A DNA stretch of 36,006 nucleotides from contig NZ_PCOY01000030.1 in NCBI RefSeq assembly GCF_002979475.1, positions 1 to 36,006 of the forward strand, read 5' to 3'. Under the pieces are notes generated by a model that had not been told where the DNA came from, ran no database searches, and worked only from the letters and a program-made list of their open reading frames with translations. Shown here piece by piece: positions 1 to 8,734 of the stretch. Numbering within the stretch: the stretch's first letter is position 1; each line of letters opens with the position of its first letter. This DNA comes from Microbacterium sp. MYb62 (GTDB taxonomy: Bacteria; Actinomycetota; Actinomycetes; Actinomycetales; Microbacteriaceae). A program made the position numbers and the translations under genes.

Positions 1-389
1 TAGCCCTGGTGCTCACCGGGTACGCCAGCATCCACTTCCTGCAGCGCTCGCTGCTGCTCGACAACATCAACGCGGACTACGTGCGCACCGCTCGCGCGAA
101 GGGTCTCACCAAGCAGCAGGCGATCCGCAAGCACGCGCTGCGCACCTCGCTCATCCCGGTGGCCACCCAGGTCGCGTTCACGATCCCGGCGATCTTCACC
201 GGCGCGGTCCTGACCGAGACGATTTTCGCGTGGAACGGCATGGGCAAGTACTTCATCGACACGATCTCGAAGAACGACATCCACGGCACGGTCGCGATCG
301 CGGCCTTCGGCGCCGTGCTGACGGCCATCGGCGCCATCCTCGCCGACATCGCCGTCGTGGTGCTCGACCCGCGAGTGAGAGTGAGCTGA
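1..389 (+). CDS. Dipeptide/oligopeptide ABC transporter permease, DppB-like (5' partial)
   Basis: This is the C-terminal part of an inner-membrane permease; the reading frame is open from the first bases, so the start lies before the window. The fragment contains the cytoplasmic EAA-type loop that contacts the ATPase (ADYVRTARAKGL followed by HALRTSLIPV), then hydrophobic helices (VAFTIPAIFTGAVL and IAAFGAVLTAIGAILADIAV) and the typical DPRVR ending of DppB/OppB proteins. The next permease starts 1 nt after its stop, so the genes are co-transcribed. With the following permease, the double ATPase and the binding protein it forms a peptide/nickel-type importer. Family assignment is firm; the substrate is not known. 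Confidence 0.93.
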   Translation, partial: ALVLTGYASIHFLQRSLLLDNINADYVRTARAKGLTKQQAIRKHALRTSLIPVATQVAFTIPAIFTGAVLTETIFAWNGMGKYFIDTISKNDIHGTVAIAAFGAVLTAIGAILADIAVVVLDPRVRVS

Positions 390-390
390 C

Positions 391-1332
391 ATGACCACCG
401 ACATGATCGACCCCACTGTCCAGCACCCGACGGGCGGCACCCCCGGTCCCGAGACCACGCAGGTCGCGACCAAGCGCCTCTCGAAGTGGGAGCTCTACTG
501 GCGGCGCTTCGCGCGCAACCGCGGTGCACTCGCGGGCCTCGTGATCTTCGTGCTCCTGGTCCTGTTCGCGATCTTCGGACCGCTGATCGCGCAGTACGAC
601 CACACCGAGCTCGACTTCCTCGCCCTCAGCATGGGTCCGTCGTCCGACCACTGGTTCGGTACCAACAACGCCGGCAACGACCTGTTCGCCCAGGTCGCCG
701 TCGGTCTGCAGCGCTCCCTGATGATCGCCGTGAGCGTCTCGGTCGGTGTGACGATCGTCTCCGCGCTCGTGGGCACTGCGGCCGCCTACTTCGGCGGGTG
801 GACCGAGCGCATCTCGCTGCTGATCATCCACTTCATGATGGTCATCCCGGCCTTCCTCATCCTCGCGATGATCTCGAACAAGTCCGGCGGCGATTGGCGC
901 ATCATCGCGCTCATCATGATCTTCGTGATCGGCTGGTACTTCCCCGCCCGTGTCATCTGGACGATGGCGCTCTCCCTGCGAGAGCGCGAGTACGTCAGTG
1001 CCGCACGATACATGGGCGTCGGCGGGATGCGCATCGTCCTGCGTCATCTGCTGCCGAACATCGGCTCCCTGCTCGTGATCAACTTCACCCTCGGCGTCGT
1101 CACGGCCGTCGTCACCGAGACCGGACTCTCGTTCCTCGGCTTCGGCGTCAAGATCCCGGATGTGTCGCTCGGTGCCCTCATCGGCGCCGGGTCCAGCTCG
1201 TTGACCACGGCACCCTGGCTGTTCTACTTCCCCGCGGCGGCGCTGACGCTCCTCACCGTGTCCATGGCACTCGTCGCCGACGGACTGCGCGACGCCCTCG
1301 ATCCCACCTCTGCTGCAGGAGGCCGCGCATGA
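391..1332 (+). CDS. Dipeptide/oligopeptide ABC transporter permease, DppC-like
   Basis: 313-residue inner-membrane permease, usual length for DppC/OppC. A cytoplasmic N-terminal tail (about residues 1-45, with WRRFARNRGALAG typical of the OppC N-terminal domain) precedes about six membrane helices. The EAA loop is seen as EREYVSAARYMGVGGMRIVLRHLLPN. It begins 1 nt after the upstream permease and its stop overlaps the ATPase start as ATGA, so translation is coupled. It forms the heteromeric membrane channel with the upstream permease. The substrate is not predictable; peptides are most common in the family. Confidence 0.95.
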   Translation: MTTDMIDPTVQHPTGGTPGPETTQVATKRLSKWELYWRRFARNRGALAGLVIFVLLVLFAIFGPLIAQYDHTELDFLALSMGPSSDHWFGTNNAGNDLFAQVAVGLQRSLMIAVSVSVGVTIVSALVGTAAAYFGGWTERISLLIIHFMMVIPAFLILAMISNKSGGDWRIIALIMIFVIGWYFPARVIWTMALSLREREYVSAARYMGVGGMRIVLRHLLPNIGSLLVINFTLGVVTAVVTETGLSFLGFGVKIPDVSLGALIGAGSSSLTTAPWLFYFPAAALTLLTVSMALVADGLRDALDPTSAAGGRA

Positions 1333-3257
1333 GCGCCGTACTTTCCGTCCGCGACCTGAAGGTCAGCTTCGCTTCCGAAGCCGGCCGCGTCGATGCCGTC
1401 CGCGGCGTCTCATTCGACCTCGAGGCCGGGAAGACGCTCGGCATCGTCGGCGAATCCGGTTCCGGCAAGTCCGTGACGTCGCTGGCCATCATGGGACTCC
1501 TCGACGAGAACGCCAAGGTCACCGGATCGATCATGTACGACGGCAAAGAGCTCGTCGGCATGAGCGACAAGCAGCTGTCGGTGATCCGCGGCAACGGCAT
1601 GTCCATGGTCTTCCAGGATCCGCTGACCTCGCTCACTCCGGTCTTCACCGTGGGCGACCAGCTCATCGAGGCTCTGACCGTGCATCGCAGCCTGTCGAAG
1701 AAGGAGGCGTGGGACCGCTCGGTCGAGTTGTTGAAGCTCGTCGGCATCACCGAGCCGGAGCGGCGCATGAAGTCGTTCCCCCATGAGTTCTCGGGCGGCA
1801 TGCGCCAGCGCGTCGTCATCGCGATCGCGATGGCCAACAACCCCAAGCTCATCATCTGCGACGAGCCCACGACGGCTCTCGACGTGACCATCCAGGCGCA
1901 GATCCTCGACCTGATCGAGAAGGCGCAGGATGAGACCGGCGCCGCGGTGATGATGATCACGCACGACATGGGAGTGGTGGCCCGCACCGCCGACGACGTG
2001 ATGGTGATGTACGCGGGCAAGCCGGTGGAGCACGCCCCCGTGCACGAGCTCTTCCACCGCACGCGCATGCCCTACTCGATCGGCCTCCTGGGCGCGATCC
2101 CCCGCGTCGACAAGTCGGAGAAGGAGGCGCTCACCCCGATCAAGGGCAACCCGCCGCTGCTGATCAACCTCCCGGACGCATGCCCCTTCGCCGATCGCTG
2201 CCCGATCGTGATGGACGCGTGCCGCACGAGAGAGCCGGAGCTGCTTCCGGTCGCGACCGGTTCGGGAACCGAGCACCGCGCGGCCTGCATCCGCTCCGGT
2301 GAGATCGAGGACGGCGGCCTCCTGGGCGGCCTGCCCGTTTACCCGGTCCGTGTGGTGCCGGAGAGCGCGCTGACGAAGACGCCCCGCGAGGAGCGTCCGA
2401 TCACGCTGCAGGTGACGAACCTGACCAAGACGTTCCCGCTCCTGAAGGGCGCCTTCCTCAAGCGCAAGGTCGGCGAAGTCCATGCGATCAAGGGCGTGAG
2501 CTTCGATGTGCGCCAGGGCGAGACGATGGCCATCGTCGGCGAGTCCGGCAGCGGCAAGACCACGACGCTGCTGCAGATCATGGACATGGTCAAGCAGTCC
2601 GAGGGCGACATCGTCATCGCCGGGACGAGCGTCAACGACATCCGCAGCCACAAGGTGGAGCGCCATCTGCGCCGCGACATCCAGATCGTGTTCCAGGACC
2701 CGATGGGTGCCCTCGACCCGCGCATGACGGTCGCCGACATCATCTCGGAGCCGCTGCTCGCGATCGGCACCCCGAAGGCGGAAGCACATCGTCGGGTGGA
2801 CGAGCTGATGGACCTCGTCGGTCTGAACCCGGCCCACAGCGACCGTTTCCCGCAGGCGTTCTCCGGAGGACAGCGTCAGCGCATCGGCATCGCCCGTGCC
2901 CTGTCGACCAACCCGAAGATCGTCGTCCTCGACGAGCCGGTCTCCGCGCTCGACGTGTCGATCCAGGCGGGTGTGATCAACCTCCTCGACGAGCTGAAGG
3001 TGAAGCTCGGTCTCTCCTACCTGTTCGTCGCGCACGACCTGTCCGTGGTGCGACACATCGCCGACCGCGTCGCCGTGATGTACCTCGGCGAGTTCGTCGA
3101 GCACGGTGACGTCGACGACGTGTTCGAGAACCCGCAGCATCCGTACACGCGGGCGCTCCTCTCGGCGATCCCGGTGCCGGACCCGGACATCGAGCGCACC
3201 CGCCAGCGGGTCGTCTTCGATCCGGAGACGATGAGCACGCGGCCCGCCACGGTCTGA
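1329..3257 (+). CDS. Fused double ATPase of dipeptide ABC transporter (DppD-DppF fusion)
   Basis: 642-residue cytoplasmic protein with two complete nucleotide-binding domains. Domain 1: Walker A GESGSGKS at 41-48, signature SGGMRQ at 155-160, Walker B LIICDEP at 174-180, switch His212, followed by an oligo_HPY-type tail with Cys residues (CPFADRC, about 285-291). Domain 2: Walker A GESGSGKT at 404-411, signature SGGQRQ at 512-517, Walker B VVLDEP at 532-537, His569. In many bacteria these are two genes (dppD and dppF); the single fused form is common in actinobacteria. The ATG at 1329 overlaps the preceding permease stop; an open frame extends upstream inside that permease but is not real. 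Confidence 0.95.
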   Translation: MSAVLSVRDLKVSFASEAGRVDAVRGVSFDLEAGKTLGIVGESGSGKSVTSLAIMGLLDENAKVTGSIMYDGKELVGMSDKQLSVIRGNGMSMVFQDPLTSLTPVFTVGDQLIEALTVHRSLSKKEAWDRSVELLKLVGITEPERRMKSFPHEFSGGMRQRVVIAIAMANNPKLIICDEPTTALDVTIQAQILDLIEKAQDETGAAVMMITHDMGVVARTADDVMVMYAGKPVEHAPVHELFHRTRMPYSIGLLGAIPRVDKSEKEALTPIKGNPPLLINLPDACPFADRCPIVMDACRTREPELLPVATGSGTEHRAACIRSGEIEDGGLLGGLPVYPVRVVPESALTKTPREERPITLQVTNLTKTFPLLKGAFLKRKVGEVHAIKGVSFDVRQGETMAIVGESGSGKTTTLLQIMDMVKQSEGDIVIAGTSVNDIRSHKVERHLRRDIQIVFQDPMGALDPRMTVADIISEPLLAIGTPKAEAHRRVDELMDLVGLNPAHSDRFPQAFSGGQRQRIGIARALSTNPKIVVLDEPVSALDVSIQAGVINLLDELKVKLGLSYLFVAHDLSVVRHIADRVAVMYLGEFVEHGDVDDVFENPQHPYTRALLSAIPVPDPDIERTRQRVVFDPETMSTRPATV

Positions 3258-3281
3258 CCGTCGAACGCGCACGATCTCTGA

Positions 3282-3376
3282 TCACTGTCCGGTAACAGTT
3301 AGGCGGGATTCACTGTCAAGCGGTGTACCGGCATGATGCGCGAACTATTCTTCCCCTTATGAAACGCCGAAAGGCG
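3282..3376 (+). promoter_or_regulatory. Upstream region of the binding-protein gene: direct repeat, weak -10, GNRA hairpin
   Basis: The 130-nt gap between ATPase and binding-protein genes holds a direct repeat TCACTGTC at 3282-3289 and 3310-3317 (28 bp apart), a possible -10 TATTCT at 3346-3351 without a clear -35, and a small hairpin CGCC-GAAA-GGCG at 3365-3376 just before the AAAGGAG ribosome site. A separate promoter for the binding protein would allow its excess over the membrane components. The promoter call is inference. Confidence 0.35.
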
Positions 3377-3387
3377 AAAGGAGCACC

Positions 3388-5103
3388 ATGAAGAACAAGA
3401 AGTTGTTGGGGGCGATCGCGATCAGCGGCGTCCTCGCACTCGCCCTCGCGGGTTGCGCGAGTGGTTCCGGGAACACCGGTGGCGGGGACGGCGGCGGCGA
3501 GTCCGTCGAGACCAAGACGGCCGACTACAACCCCCAGGATCGGGCCAACCTCCAGGAGGGAGGCGAAGTCGCCTTCGCCGTCAACGAGGTCCCCGAGCAG
3601 CTGAACGCGTTCAACAGCGACGGCAGCGCCGACACGCAGCGCCTGTGGTCGTGGTACATGCCGCAGGTCCTCCTCGTGTCCGCCGAGGGTGAGGTCACCA
3701 AGAACGACTCCTACCTCGACGCGTACGACATCGGTGAGGCGGATGGCAACACGACCATCACCTTCACGTTCAAGGACGAGGCGCACTTCAACGACGGCAC
3801 GGACATGGACTGGACGGCCATCGACGCGACCTGGAAGGCGAACCGCTCGTACGACGAGGGCTTCAACCCGAACGCGACCGACGGCTACAAGCAGATCACG
3901 TCCGTCGAGCAGGGTGACACCCCGAAGACCGCGGTCGTGACCTTCGACGGCATCTATGCCTGGCCGTCCATGGCGTTCCTGACCGGTGGTGTCCTGCACC
4001 CCGCGATCAACGACCCGGCCGTCTTCAACGAGGGCTTCATCGGCAACATGCACCCCGAGTGGGGCGCAGGTCCGTACACGGTCGACACGTTCGACGCCAA
4101 CGGCGGATTCGTCTCCTTCAAGCCGAACCCCGAGTGGTGGGGCGACGCTCCGCTGCTCGACTCGGTGACCTTCACCGCGATGGAGCCGGATGCGGCGATC
4201 AACGCGTTCAAGAACGGCGAGATCGACATGGTGAACACCAACACCAACGATCGCCTGAAGCAGGTCGAGGATGTGGATGACACCGTCGTCCGCCGCGCGC
4301 AGCAGACCGCCAAGACGGTCCTGCTCGTCGACGCCGACAAGCCGCAGTTCGAGGACATGGACGTTCGCAAGGCGTTCTTCCTCGGCGTGAACATCGATCA
4401 GCAGAAGCAGATCGCCTGGAACGGCCTCGGCTACGAAGAGCCGGTCGCGGGTTCGCTGAACCTGTACTCGTTCCAGGACGGCTACGAGGACTCCTTCGCC
4501 ACCGCGGGTCTGAAGTACGACCCCGAGGCAGCCAACAAGCTCCTCGACGACGCGGGCTGGAAGGCCGGCGAAGACGGCATCCGCGAGAAGGACGGCGAGA
4601 AGCTGACCGTCACCTTCCCGGTCTTCGGTGAGGACCCCACCCTCGAGGCCCTTGCGAAGTCGCTCCAGGCGCAGCAGAAGGAGATCGGCATCGATCTGCA
4701 GATCGATGTCCGCCCGTCGGCTGACTTCTCGAACGACTTCACCTCGAAGAACTGGGACGTCGTCTCGCTGCGGTTCACCGACTCCGACCCGTTCGGTCCG
4801 GCCTGGTTCTGCCAGCTGTACTGCTCGGACAGCGGTCTGAACCTCTCCGGCACCGGTACGGCCGAGATCGACAAGCAGATCGCCGACGACGTCGAGTCCA
4901 AGAAGGACGCCGAGTCGTGGACGACTGCCGCGATGGAGCTCGAGCCGAAGATCATCGAGCAGACGTGGGGCATCATCCCGCTCTACAGCGGCCCCTCGAT
5001 CTACGTGGTCAAGAACGGCCTGGCGAACCTCACCCCGGAGCCCTACGTGGGTCTGGACCTCTTCGGGGTCACTCCGGTCGAGAACGTCGGCTGGGAGAAG
5101 TAA
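3388..5103 (+). CDS. ABC transporter substrate-binding lipoprotein, family 5 (DppA/OppA-like)
   Basis: 571-residue extracytoplasmic binding protein. A lipoprotein signal peptide is clear: basic MKNKK, hydrophobic core, lipobox LAGC with lipidated Cys23, followed by a Gly/Ser-rich linker. The mature part has SBP_bac_5 features (TFKDEAHFNDGTDMDW near residue 130, GAGPYTVDTFD, KPNPEWWG, FTDSDPFGPAWFC). Start ATG 3388 has AAAGGAG about 5 nt upstream. It lies 130 nt behind the double ATPase gene and is followed by a strong terminator, so it is the last gene of the importer cluster. The ligand is probably a peptide or other small polar molecule. Confidence 0.95.
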   Translation: MKNKKLLGAIAISGVLALALAGCASGSGNTGGGDGGGESVETKTADYNPQDRANLQEGGEVAFAVNEVPEQLNAFNSDGSADTQRLWSWYMPQVLLVSAEGEVTKNDSYLDAYDIGEADGNTTITFTFKDEAHFNDGTDMDWTAIDATWKANRSYDEGFNPNATDGYKQITSVEQGDTPKTAVVTFDGIYAWPSMAFLTGGVLHPAINDPAVFNEGFIGNMHPEWGAGPYTVDTFDANGGFVSFKPNPEWWGDAPLLDSVTFTAMEPDAAINAFKNGEIDMVNTNTNDRLKQVEDVDDTVVRRAQQTAKTVLLVDADKPQFEDMDVRKAFFLGVNIDQQKQIAWNGLGYEEPVAGSLNLYSFQDGYEDSFATAGLKYDPEAANKLLDDAGWKAGEDGIREKDGEKLTVTFPVFGEDPTLEALAKSLQAQQKEIGIDLQIDVRPSADFSNDFTSKNWDVVSLRFTDSDPFGPAWFCQLYCSDSGLNLSGTGTAEIDKQIADDVESKKDAESWTTAAMELEPKIIEQTWGIIPLYSGPSIYVVKNGLANLTPEPYVGLDLFGVTPVENVGWEK

Positions 5104-5128
5104 CTCTCTGACACACATCGTGTCGATG

Positions 5129-5166
5129 GCGGGGTCGGTGGTTCATCCACCGGCCCCGCTTTCCTT
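5129..5166 (+). terminator. Rho-independent terminator after the binding-protein gene
   Basis: Stem GCGGGGTCGGTGG (5129-5141) pairs with CCACCGGCCCCGC (5147-5159) with one T-G wobble around loop TTCAT, followed by TTTCCTT. It lies 25 nt after the stop codon of the binding protein. Confidence 0.85.
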
Positions 5167-5171
5167 ATGCT
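5166..5171 (+). promoter_or_regulatory. -10 element TATGCT of a leaderless promoter
   Basis: TATGCT ends 6 nt before the GTG at 5178, which puts the expected transcription start on the start codon. It touches the last T of the upstream terminator. No clear -35 is seen. Confidence 0.6.
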
Positions 5172-5177
5172 GAACGC

Positions 5178-5909
5178 GTGAGCGCACAGATCGTCTTCGT
5201 GCACGGCATCCGCACGTCCGCCACCATGTGGCGGTCGCAGGTGGCCTTCCTCGAGGAGCGCGGCTACGGCTGCACCACCATCGACCTCCCCGGTCACGGC
5301 TCGCGGATGCGCGAGGATTTCACGCTCCACGAGGCACTGCACACGATCGACGTGGCGGTGCGAGAGGCGGCGGTCCGGGGCCCTGTCGTGCTGGTCGGGC
5401 ACTCGATGGGGGGTCTGCTCTGCCTCGCCTACGTCGGCGGCGCCCAGCAGCCGCCGGTTGCCGGTCTGATCGCCGCCTCGTGCACCTCTCTCCCCCGCGG
5501 CGCCGGGCTGCGGGCGTATCGGCTCTTCGCGCGGGCCGTCGATGCCCTCCCCGACCGCGGGATGTGGCTCACCCTCCGGATGCTCGAGGCGACCATCCCG
5601 CTCGAGACCCGATCGGACTTCGCCGCCGGCGGCTATGCGCTGGACACCCAGGATGCGGCTCTGCGGAGCCTCGCGGCCCTCGACATCGCTGCGGCGCTCC
5701 CCCGCATCACGATCCCGCTGTGGTTCGTCAACGGACAGTACGACCAGCTGCGGCTCAACGAGTCGCTGTTCCGACGTCTCGCCCCGCACGCGGAGCTGAT
5801 CATCGTGCCCCGAACGACGCACCTGGTCACCGCGATGCGGCCGCAGATCTTCAACGCCGTGCTGCAGCTGGCCATCGTGACGGTGGAGCAGGGAACGTCG
5901 ACCTCATGA
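5178..5909 (+). CDS. Alpha/beta hydrolase
   Basis: 243-residue cytoplasmic alpha/beta hydrolase-fold protein. Oxyanion-region VHGIRTS follows the first strand, nucleophile elbow GHSMGG with Ser76, acid candidate in NGQYDQLRL and catalytic His in PRTTHLVTAM near the C-terminus. Length and cap region fit small esterases, lactonases or haloperoxidase-like hydrolases; the substrate cannot be told. The GTG start is supported by a TANNNT box 6 nt upstream (leaderless mRNA). Its stop overlaps the stop of the convergent MFS gene by 6 nt, leaving no room for a terminator between them. Confidence 0.85.
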   Translation: MSAQIVFVHGIRTSATMWRSQVAFLEERGYGCTTIDLPGHGSRMREDFTLHEALHTIDVAVREAAVRGPVVLVGHSMGGLLCLAYVGGAQQPPVAGLIAASCTSLPRGAGLRAYRLFARAVDALPDRGMWLTLRMLEATIPLETRSDFAAGGYALDTQDAALRSLAALDIAAALPRITIPLWFVNGQYDQLRLNESLFRRLAPHAELIIVPRTTHLVTAMRPQIFNAVLQLAIVTVEQGTSTS

Positions 5910-7142
5910 CGCCCTGGCCGGCTGTCGCGCGAAGGCGGTCAGGAGACCCCCGACGAGCGAGAGCACCGCGGCCGCGACGAACACCAGCCAGAAGCCGCCG
6001 ACCAGGGCGACCAGCCCGGCACCGAGCACCGGTCCGATCAACTGTCCCAGGGCAGCCGTGACATTCACGATCCCCAGATCCCGCGCGTGGTCCTGTTCGT
6101 CCGGCAGCAGATCAGCGGCGAAGGCGAGCCCCACGGTCGAGAACGCGCCGTAGCCGAGTCCCATCAGCGCCGCGGCCACCATCGTCATCTCGAACGTCGG
6201 CACGAGCGCGATCGCCACACCGGACGCCGCCTGGACCACCGTCGCGGCGACGGCGAGCGTCCGCCGGTTCCCGGTGCGGTCGGACACGATGCCCGTCACC
6301 ACGGACGCGATCACGACGAACACGGTGTAGACGACGATGAGCAGCAGCAGGTTGTCCTGAGCCACGGCGCTCGGTTGTCCGAGACCGTGCAGGAGGAAGA
6401 ACAGGAACAGGGCCGTCCCGAGCGCGTTGCCCACATTCGTCACCAGACGGCCCGAGAGCATCCAGGCGAAGTCCCGGTCGCGGAGCGAGGCGAGCGGGCG
6501 CCGGCCGACCGTCCGGGGCCGCATCGCCTCCGTGCTCGGCGGATCGGGCAGCAGCAGTGCCGCTGCCGAGCCGATCACCGCGATGATCGCCGCCAGGAGC
6601 AGGTAGCCGTCGCCGATACCGAGACCGAGCAGCACCACCAGTCCGACGCCGAGCACGATGCCGACCGCCTGACTCGAGCCGACCGCGGCGGAGGCGGCAC
6701 CGCGCTGCGTCGAAGGCAGCTGATCGGCGATGAGCGCCGTGAACGCGGCCGACGAGACGGCGACTCCGATCGACACCCCCACCCAGCCCGCACCGACGGC
6801 CCAGGGGCCCTGCGCCCCACCGGTGAGGACGAGGCACAGAGCGGTGAACAGCACTCCGCCGATCGCCCACGGACGCCGACGATGGCGTCCCGCTGCACCG
6901 CGGTCCGAGAGCGCCCCGGCAGCAGGACCGGCGATGATCCCGGCCAGGCCACCGATGCCGAGCACGAGTCCCGACGACACCACGCCCCGGATCCAATCGT
7001 CTTCCGGCGTATCCAGCTGCAGGGGCAGGAGCAGCTGCACCGGAGTGAGCTGCACCGTCCAGATCGCGAGCCACGCCAGCGTGAACAGCGACATCCATCG
7101 CGCTCCCGCCCGCACCGTACGGGCGCCCGTCGCCTCGCTCAT
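5904..7142 (-). CDS. MFS transporter
   Basis: 412-residue polytopic membrane protein with about 12 hydrophobic helices. The loop between helices 2 and 3 reads GALSDRGAAGRHRRRPW, a variant of the MFS motif A found in sugar/SLC45-type members; the equivalent in the second half is VTGIVSDRTGNRR. Start ATG 7142 overlaps the stop of the upstream beta-glucosidase (ATGA), so the two are translationally coupled. The pairing suggests transport of a glucoside or a product of the glucosidase, but direction and substrate are inference. An upstream in-frame extension overlaps the glucosidase and is rejected. Confidence 0.88.
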   Translation of the reverse strand: MSEATGARTVRAGARWMSLFTLAWLAIWTVQLTPVQLLLPLQLDTPEDDWIRGVVSSGLVLGIGGLAGIIAGPAAGALSDRGAAGRHRRRPWAIGGVLFTALCLVLTGGAQGPWAVGAGWVGVSIGVAVSSAAFTALIADQLPSTQRGAASAAVGSSQAVGIVLGVGLVVLLGLGIGDGYLLLAAIIAVIGSAAALLLPDPPSTEAMRPRTVGRRPLASLRDRDFAWMLSGRLVTNVGNALGTALFLFFLLHGLGQPSAVAQDNLLLLIVVYTVFVVIASVVTGIVSDRTGNRRTLAVAATVVQAASGVAIALVPTFEMTMVAAALMGLGYGAFSTVGLAFAADLLPDEQDHARDLGIVNVTAALGQLIGPVLGAGLVALVGGFWLVFVAAAVLSLVGGLLTAFARQPARAS

Positions 7143-8512
7143 CGTGCCTCCTCCGCCGCGATCGTCGTGGCGCGGGAGCCGGATATGACGTCGCGGTACC
7201 ACTCGTACGATGCTTTGGGCGTTCGCTCCCCCGTCTCGAAGTCGACGTGCACGAGTCCGAAGCGCTGCGTGTAGCCGTCCGCCCACTCCCAGTTGTCCAG
7301 GAGGGACCACACCGTGAACTCCTCCACGGGCACCCCGGCATCGATGGCAGCACCGACGGCGGCGATGTGCCCGGCCAGGTACTCGATCCGCTCGGTGTCT
7401 TCCACGCGCGTGGCGCGCTCCGGCTCCGGGAAGGAAGCTCCGTTCTCGCCGATGATCACGGGAGGCAGGTGCGGATGCCGGGTGTGCAGGTCGATCAGGA
7501 GCTCTCGCAGCGCCCCGGGCATGATCGGCCATTCCGGACCGAATCCGGTGACCGGAACTCCCGGAGTGGGCACGAAGTCGAACGGGATCGGGCTGTCGTC
7601 GGCAGCGGCCGAGACGGTCGTCGGATTGTAGAAGTTGATTCCGTAGAAGTCGATCGAACTGCGGATCGCCTCGAGATCCCCGTCCTGGACGGGCATCGGC
7701 GGCAGGCCGAGGCCGGCGAGATCGGGGTACGCGCCGGCGAGGAGCGGTTCGCTGAAGATCCGGTTGTGGATCAGGTCGTAGACCGCGGCTGCCTGATGAT
7801 CATCCGCCGTGTCGCGCAGTGGCAGTACCCACGTGTGGTTGTTGACCAGTCCGACGGCGGAGGCGCCATGCGCGCGCAGCACCGCCGCCGCCCGCGCGTG
7901 CGCGAGAAGCTGATGGTGCGCGGTCGGCAGCGCCCCGAAGAGAAGCTGCTTCCCGGGCGCGAGCGCACCGACCGCATAGCCCTGGAGTGTGGTCATCGCC
8001 GGTTCGTTCAGCGTGTACCAGTGCTGCACGCGGTCGCCGAGACGATCAGCGACGATCGCCGCATAGTCGGCGAAGCGCTCCGCCGTGTCCCGCTCGAGCC
8101 ATCCGCCGTCGGCTTCGACGCTGCTCGGCATCTCCCAATGGAAGAGCGTGGGGAACGGGGCCACGCCTGCGTCGAGAAGAAGGTCGACCAGACGCGAGTA
8201 GTGGTCGAGTGCTGAGGTGTCTCCGCGTCCGACTCCGTCCGGCTGCACGCGGGCCCAAGGGATCGAGAATCGGTAACGGTCGAGTCCCAGCCCCGCGGCC
8301 AGCGCCACATCGGCGTCGGGACGTCGGTAGCTGTCGCACGCGGGTTCCGCCGTCGATCCGTCGATGATCGCGCCGGGGTTCTCGAGGAAGTCGTCCCAGA
8401 TGGATCGTCCGGACTCACCGGCGGGTCGAGACCCCTCGATCTGGAAGGCGGAGGTCGCCGCAGACCAGCGGATTCCGGAGGGCGCGGACGGACGAACGGA
8501 CTCGGGGGTCAT
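7139..8512 (-). CDS. Beta-glucosidase, glycoside hydrolase family 1
   Basis: 457-residue cytoplasmic GH1 enzyme hydrolysing beta-glucosides or related beta-glycosides with retention. N-terminal GIRWSAATSAFQIEG is the GH1 signature strand; the acid/base Glu170 is in TLNEP and the nucleophile Glu356 is in IIGENG (usual form TENG). Length is normal. ATG 8512 has AAGGAG 5 nt upstream. It is the first gene of an operon with the MFS transporter and has no signal peptide, so its substrate must be imported. Confidence 0.95.
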   Translation of the reverse strand: MTPESVRPSAPSGIRWSAATSAFQIEGSRPAGESGRSIWDDFLENPGAIIDGSTAEPACDSYRRPDADVALAAGLGLDRYRFSIPWARVQPDGVGRGDTSALDHYSRLVDLLLDAGVAPFPTLFHWEMPSSVEADGGWLERDTAERFADYAAIVADRLGDRVQHWYTLNEPAMTTLQGYAVGALAPGKQLLFGALPTAHHQLLAHARAAAVLRAHGASAVGLVNNHTWVLPLRDTADDHQAAAVYDLIHNRIFSEPLLAGAYPDLAGLGLPPMPVQDGDLEAIRSSIDFYGINFYNPTTVSAAADDSPIPFDFVPTPGVPVTGFGPEWPIMPGALRELLIDLHTRHPHLPPVIIGENGASFPEPERATRVEDTERIEYLAGHIAAVGAAIDAGVPVEEFTVWSLLDNWEWADGYTQRFGLVHVDFETGERTPKASYEWYRDVISGSRATTIAAEEAR

Positions 8513-8550
8513 GTGGCTCCTTGACAGCGATGTCGGGATAGTGATGATTC

Positions 8551-8564
8551 TGCACCCGGTTCCA
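8551..8564 (-). promoter_or_regulatory. Possible LacI-type operator upstream of the beta-glucosidase gene
   Basis: TGCACCCGGTTCCA is an imperfect 14-bp palindrome (five of seven base pairs match) lying about 40 nt before the beta-glucosidase start. LacI-family operators often have this size and a CG centre. No regulator gene is adjacent, so this is only a candidate. Confidence 0.25.
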
Positions 8565-8626
8565 TCGAATCCGCGACCGAGTCTCGCATTCTCCTCGCCG
8601 TTTCGCGTCAGCGGCCCGTCTGCTGG

Positions 8627-8696
8627 TAGACTCGACTCTTGGCTTGCGTGTGGGTTCTTCCCTCACGACCGCTGTGCAGCAGCCCTCTTCTGCTGC
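8627..8696 (+). promoter_or_regulatory. rpsT promoter (-10 TAGACT) and structured leader
   Basis: TAGACT at 8627-8632 matches TANNNT; no good -35 is seen. The resulting leader would be about 95 nt. It contains hairpin GCAGCAG (8676-8682) / CTGCTGC (8690-8696) with a 7-nt loop, preceded by a weaker stem around GTGTGGG / CCCTCAC (8648-8667). Such a leader suits feedback control of a ribosomal protein, which is inference here. Confidence 0.45.
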
Positions 8697-8734
8697 CGGC
8701 ATTCCGAACACTCCTGTACAGAAAGCGTCCACAC

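Noticed and set aside
486..1328. Long open frame upstream of the double ATPase, in frame with it
   Set aside because: It overlaps the DppC-like permease in another frame and reads as Arg/Pro-rich low-complexity sequence; the ATPase starts at ATG 1329.
8521..8545. TTGACA as a -35 of a plus-strand promoter
   Set aside because: No TANNNT box at 16-18 bp spacing; it overlaps the beta-glucosidase ribosome-site region on the other strand.
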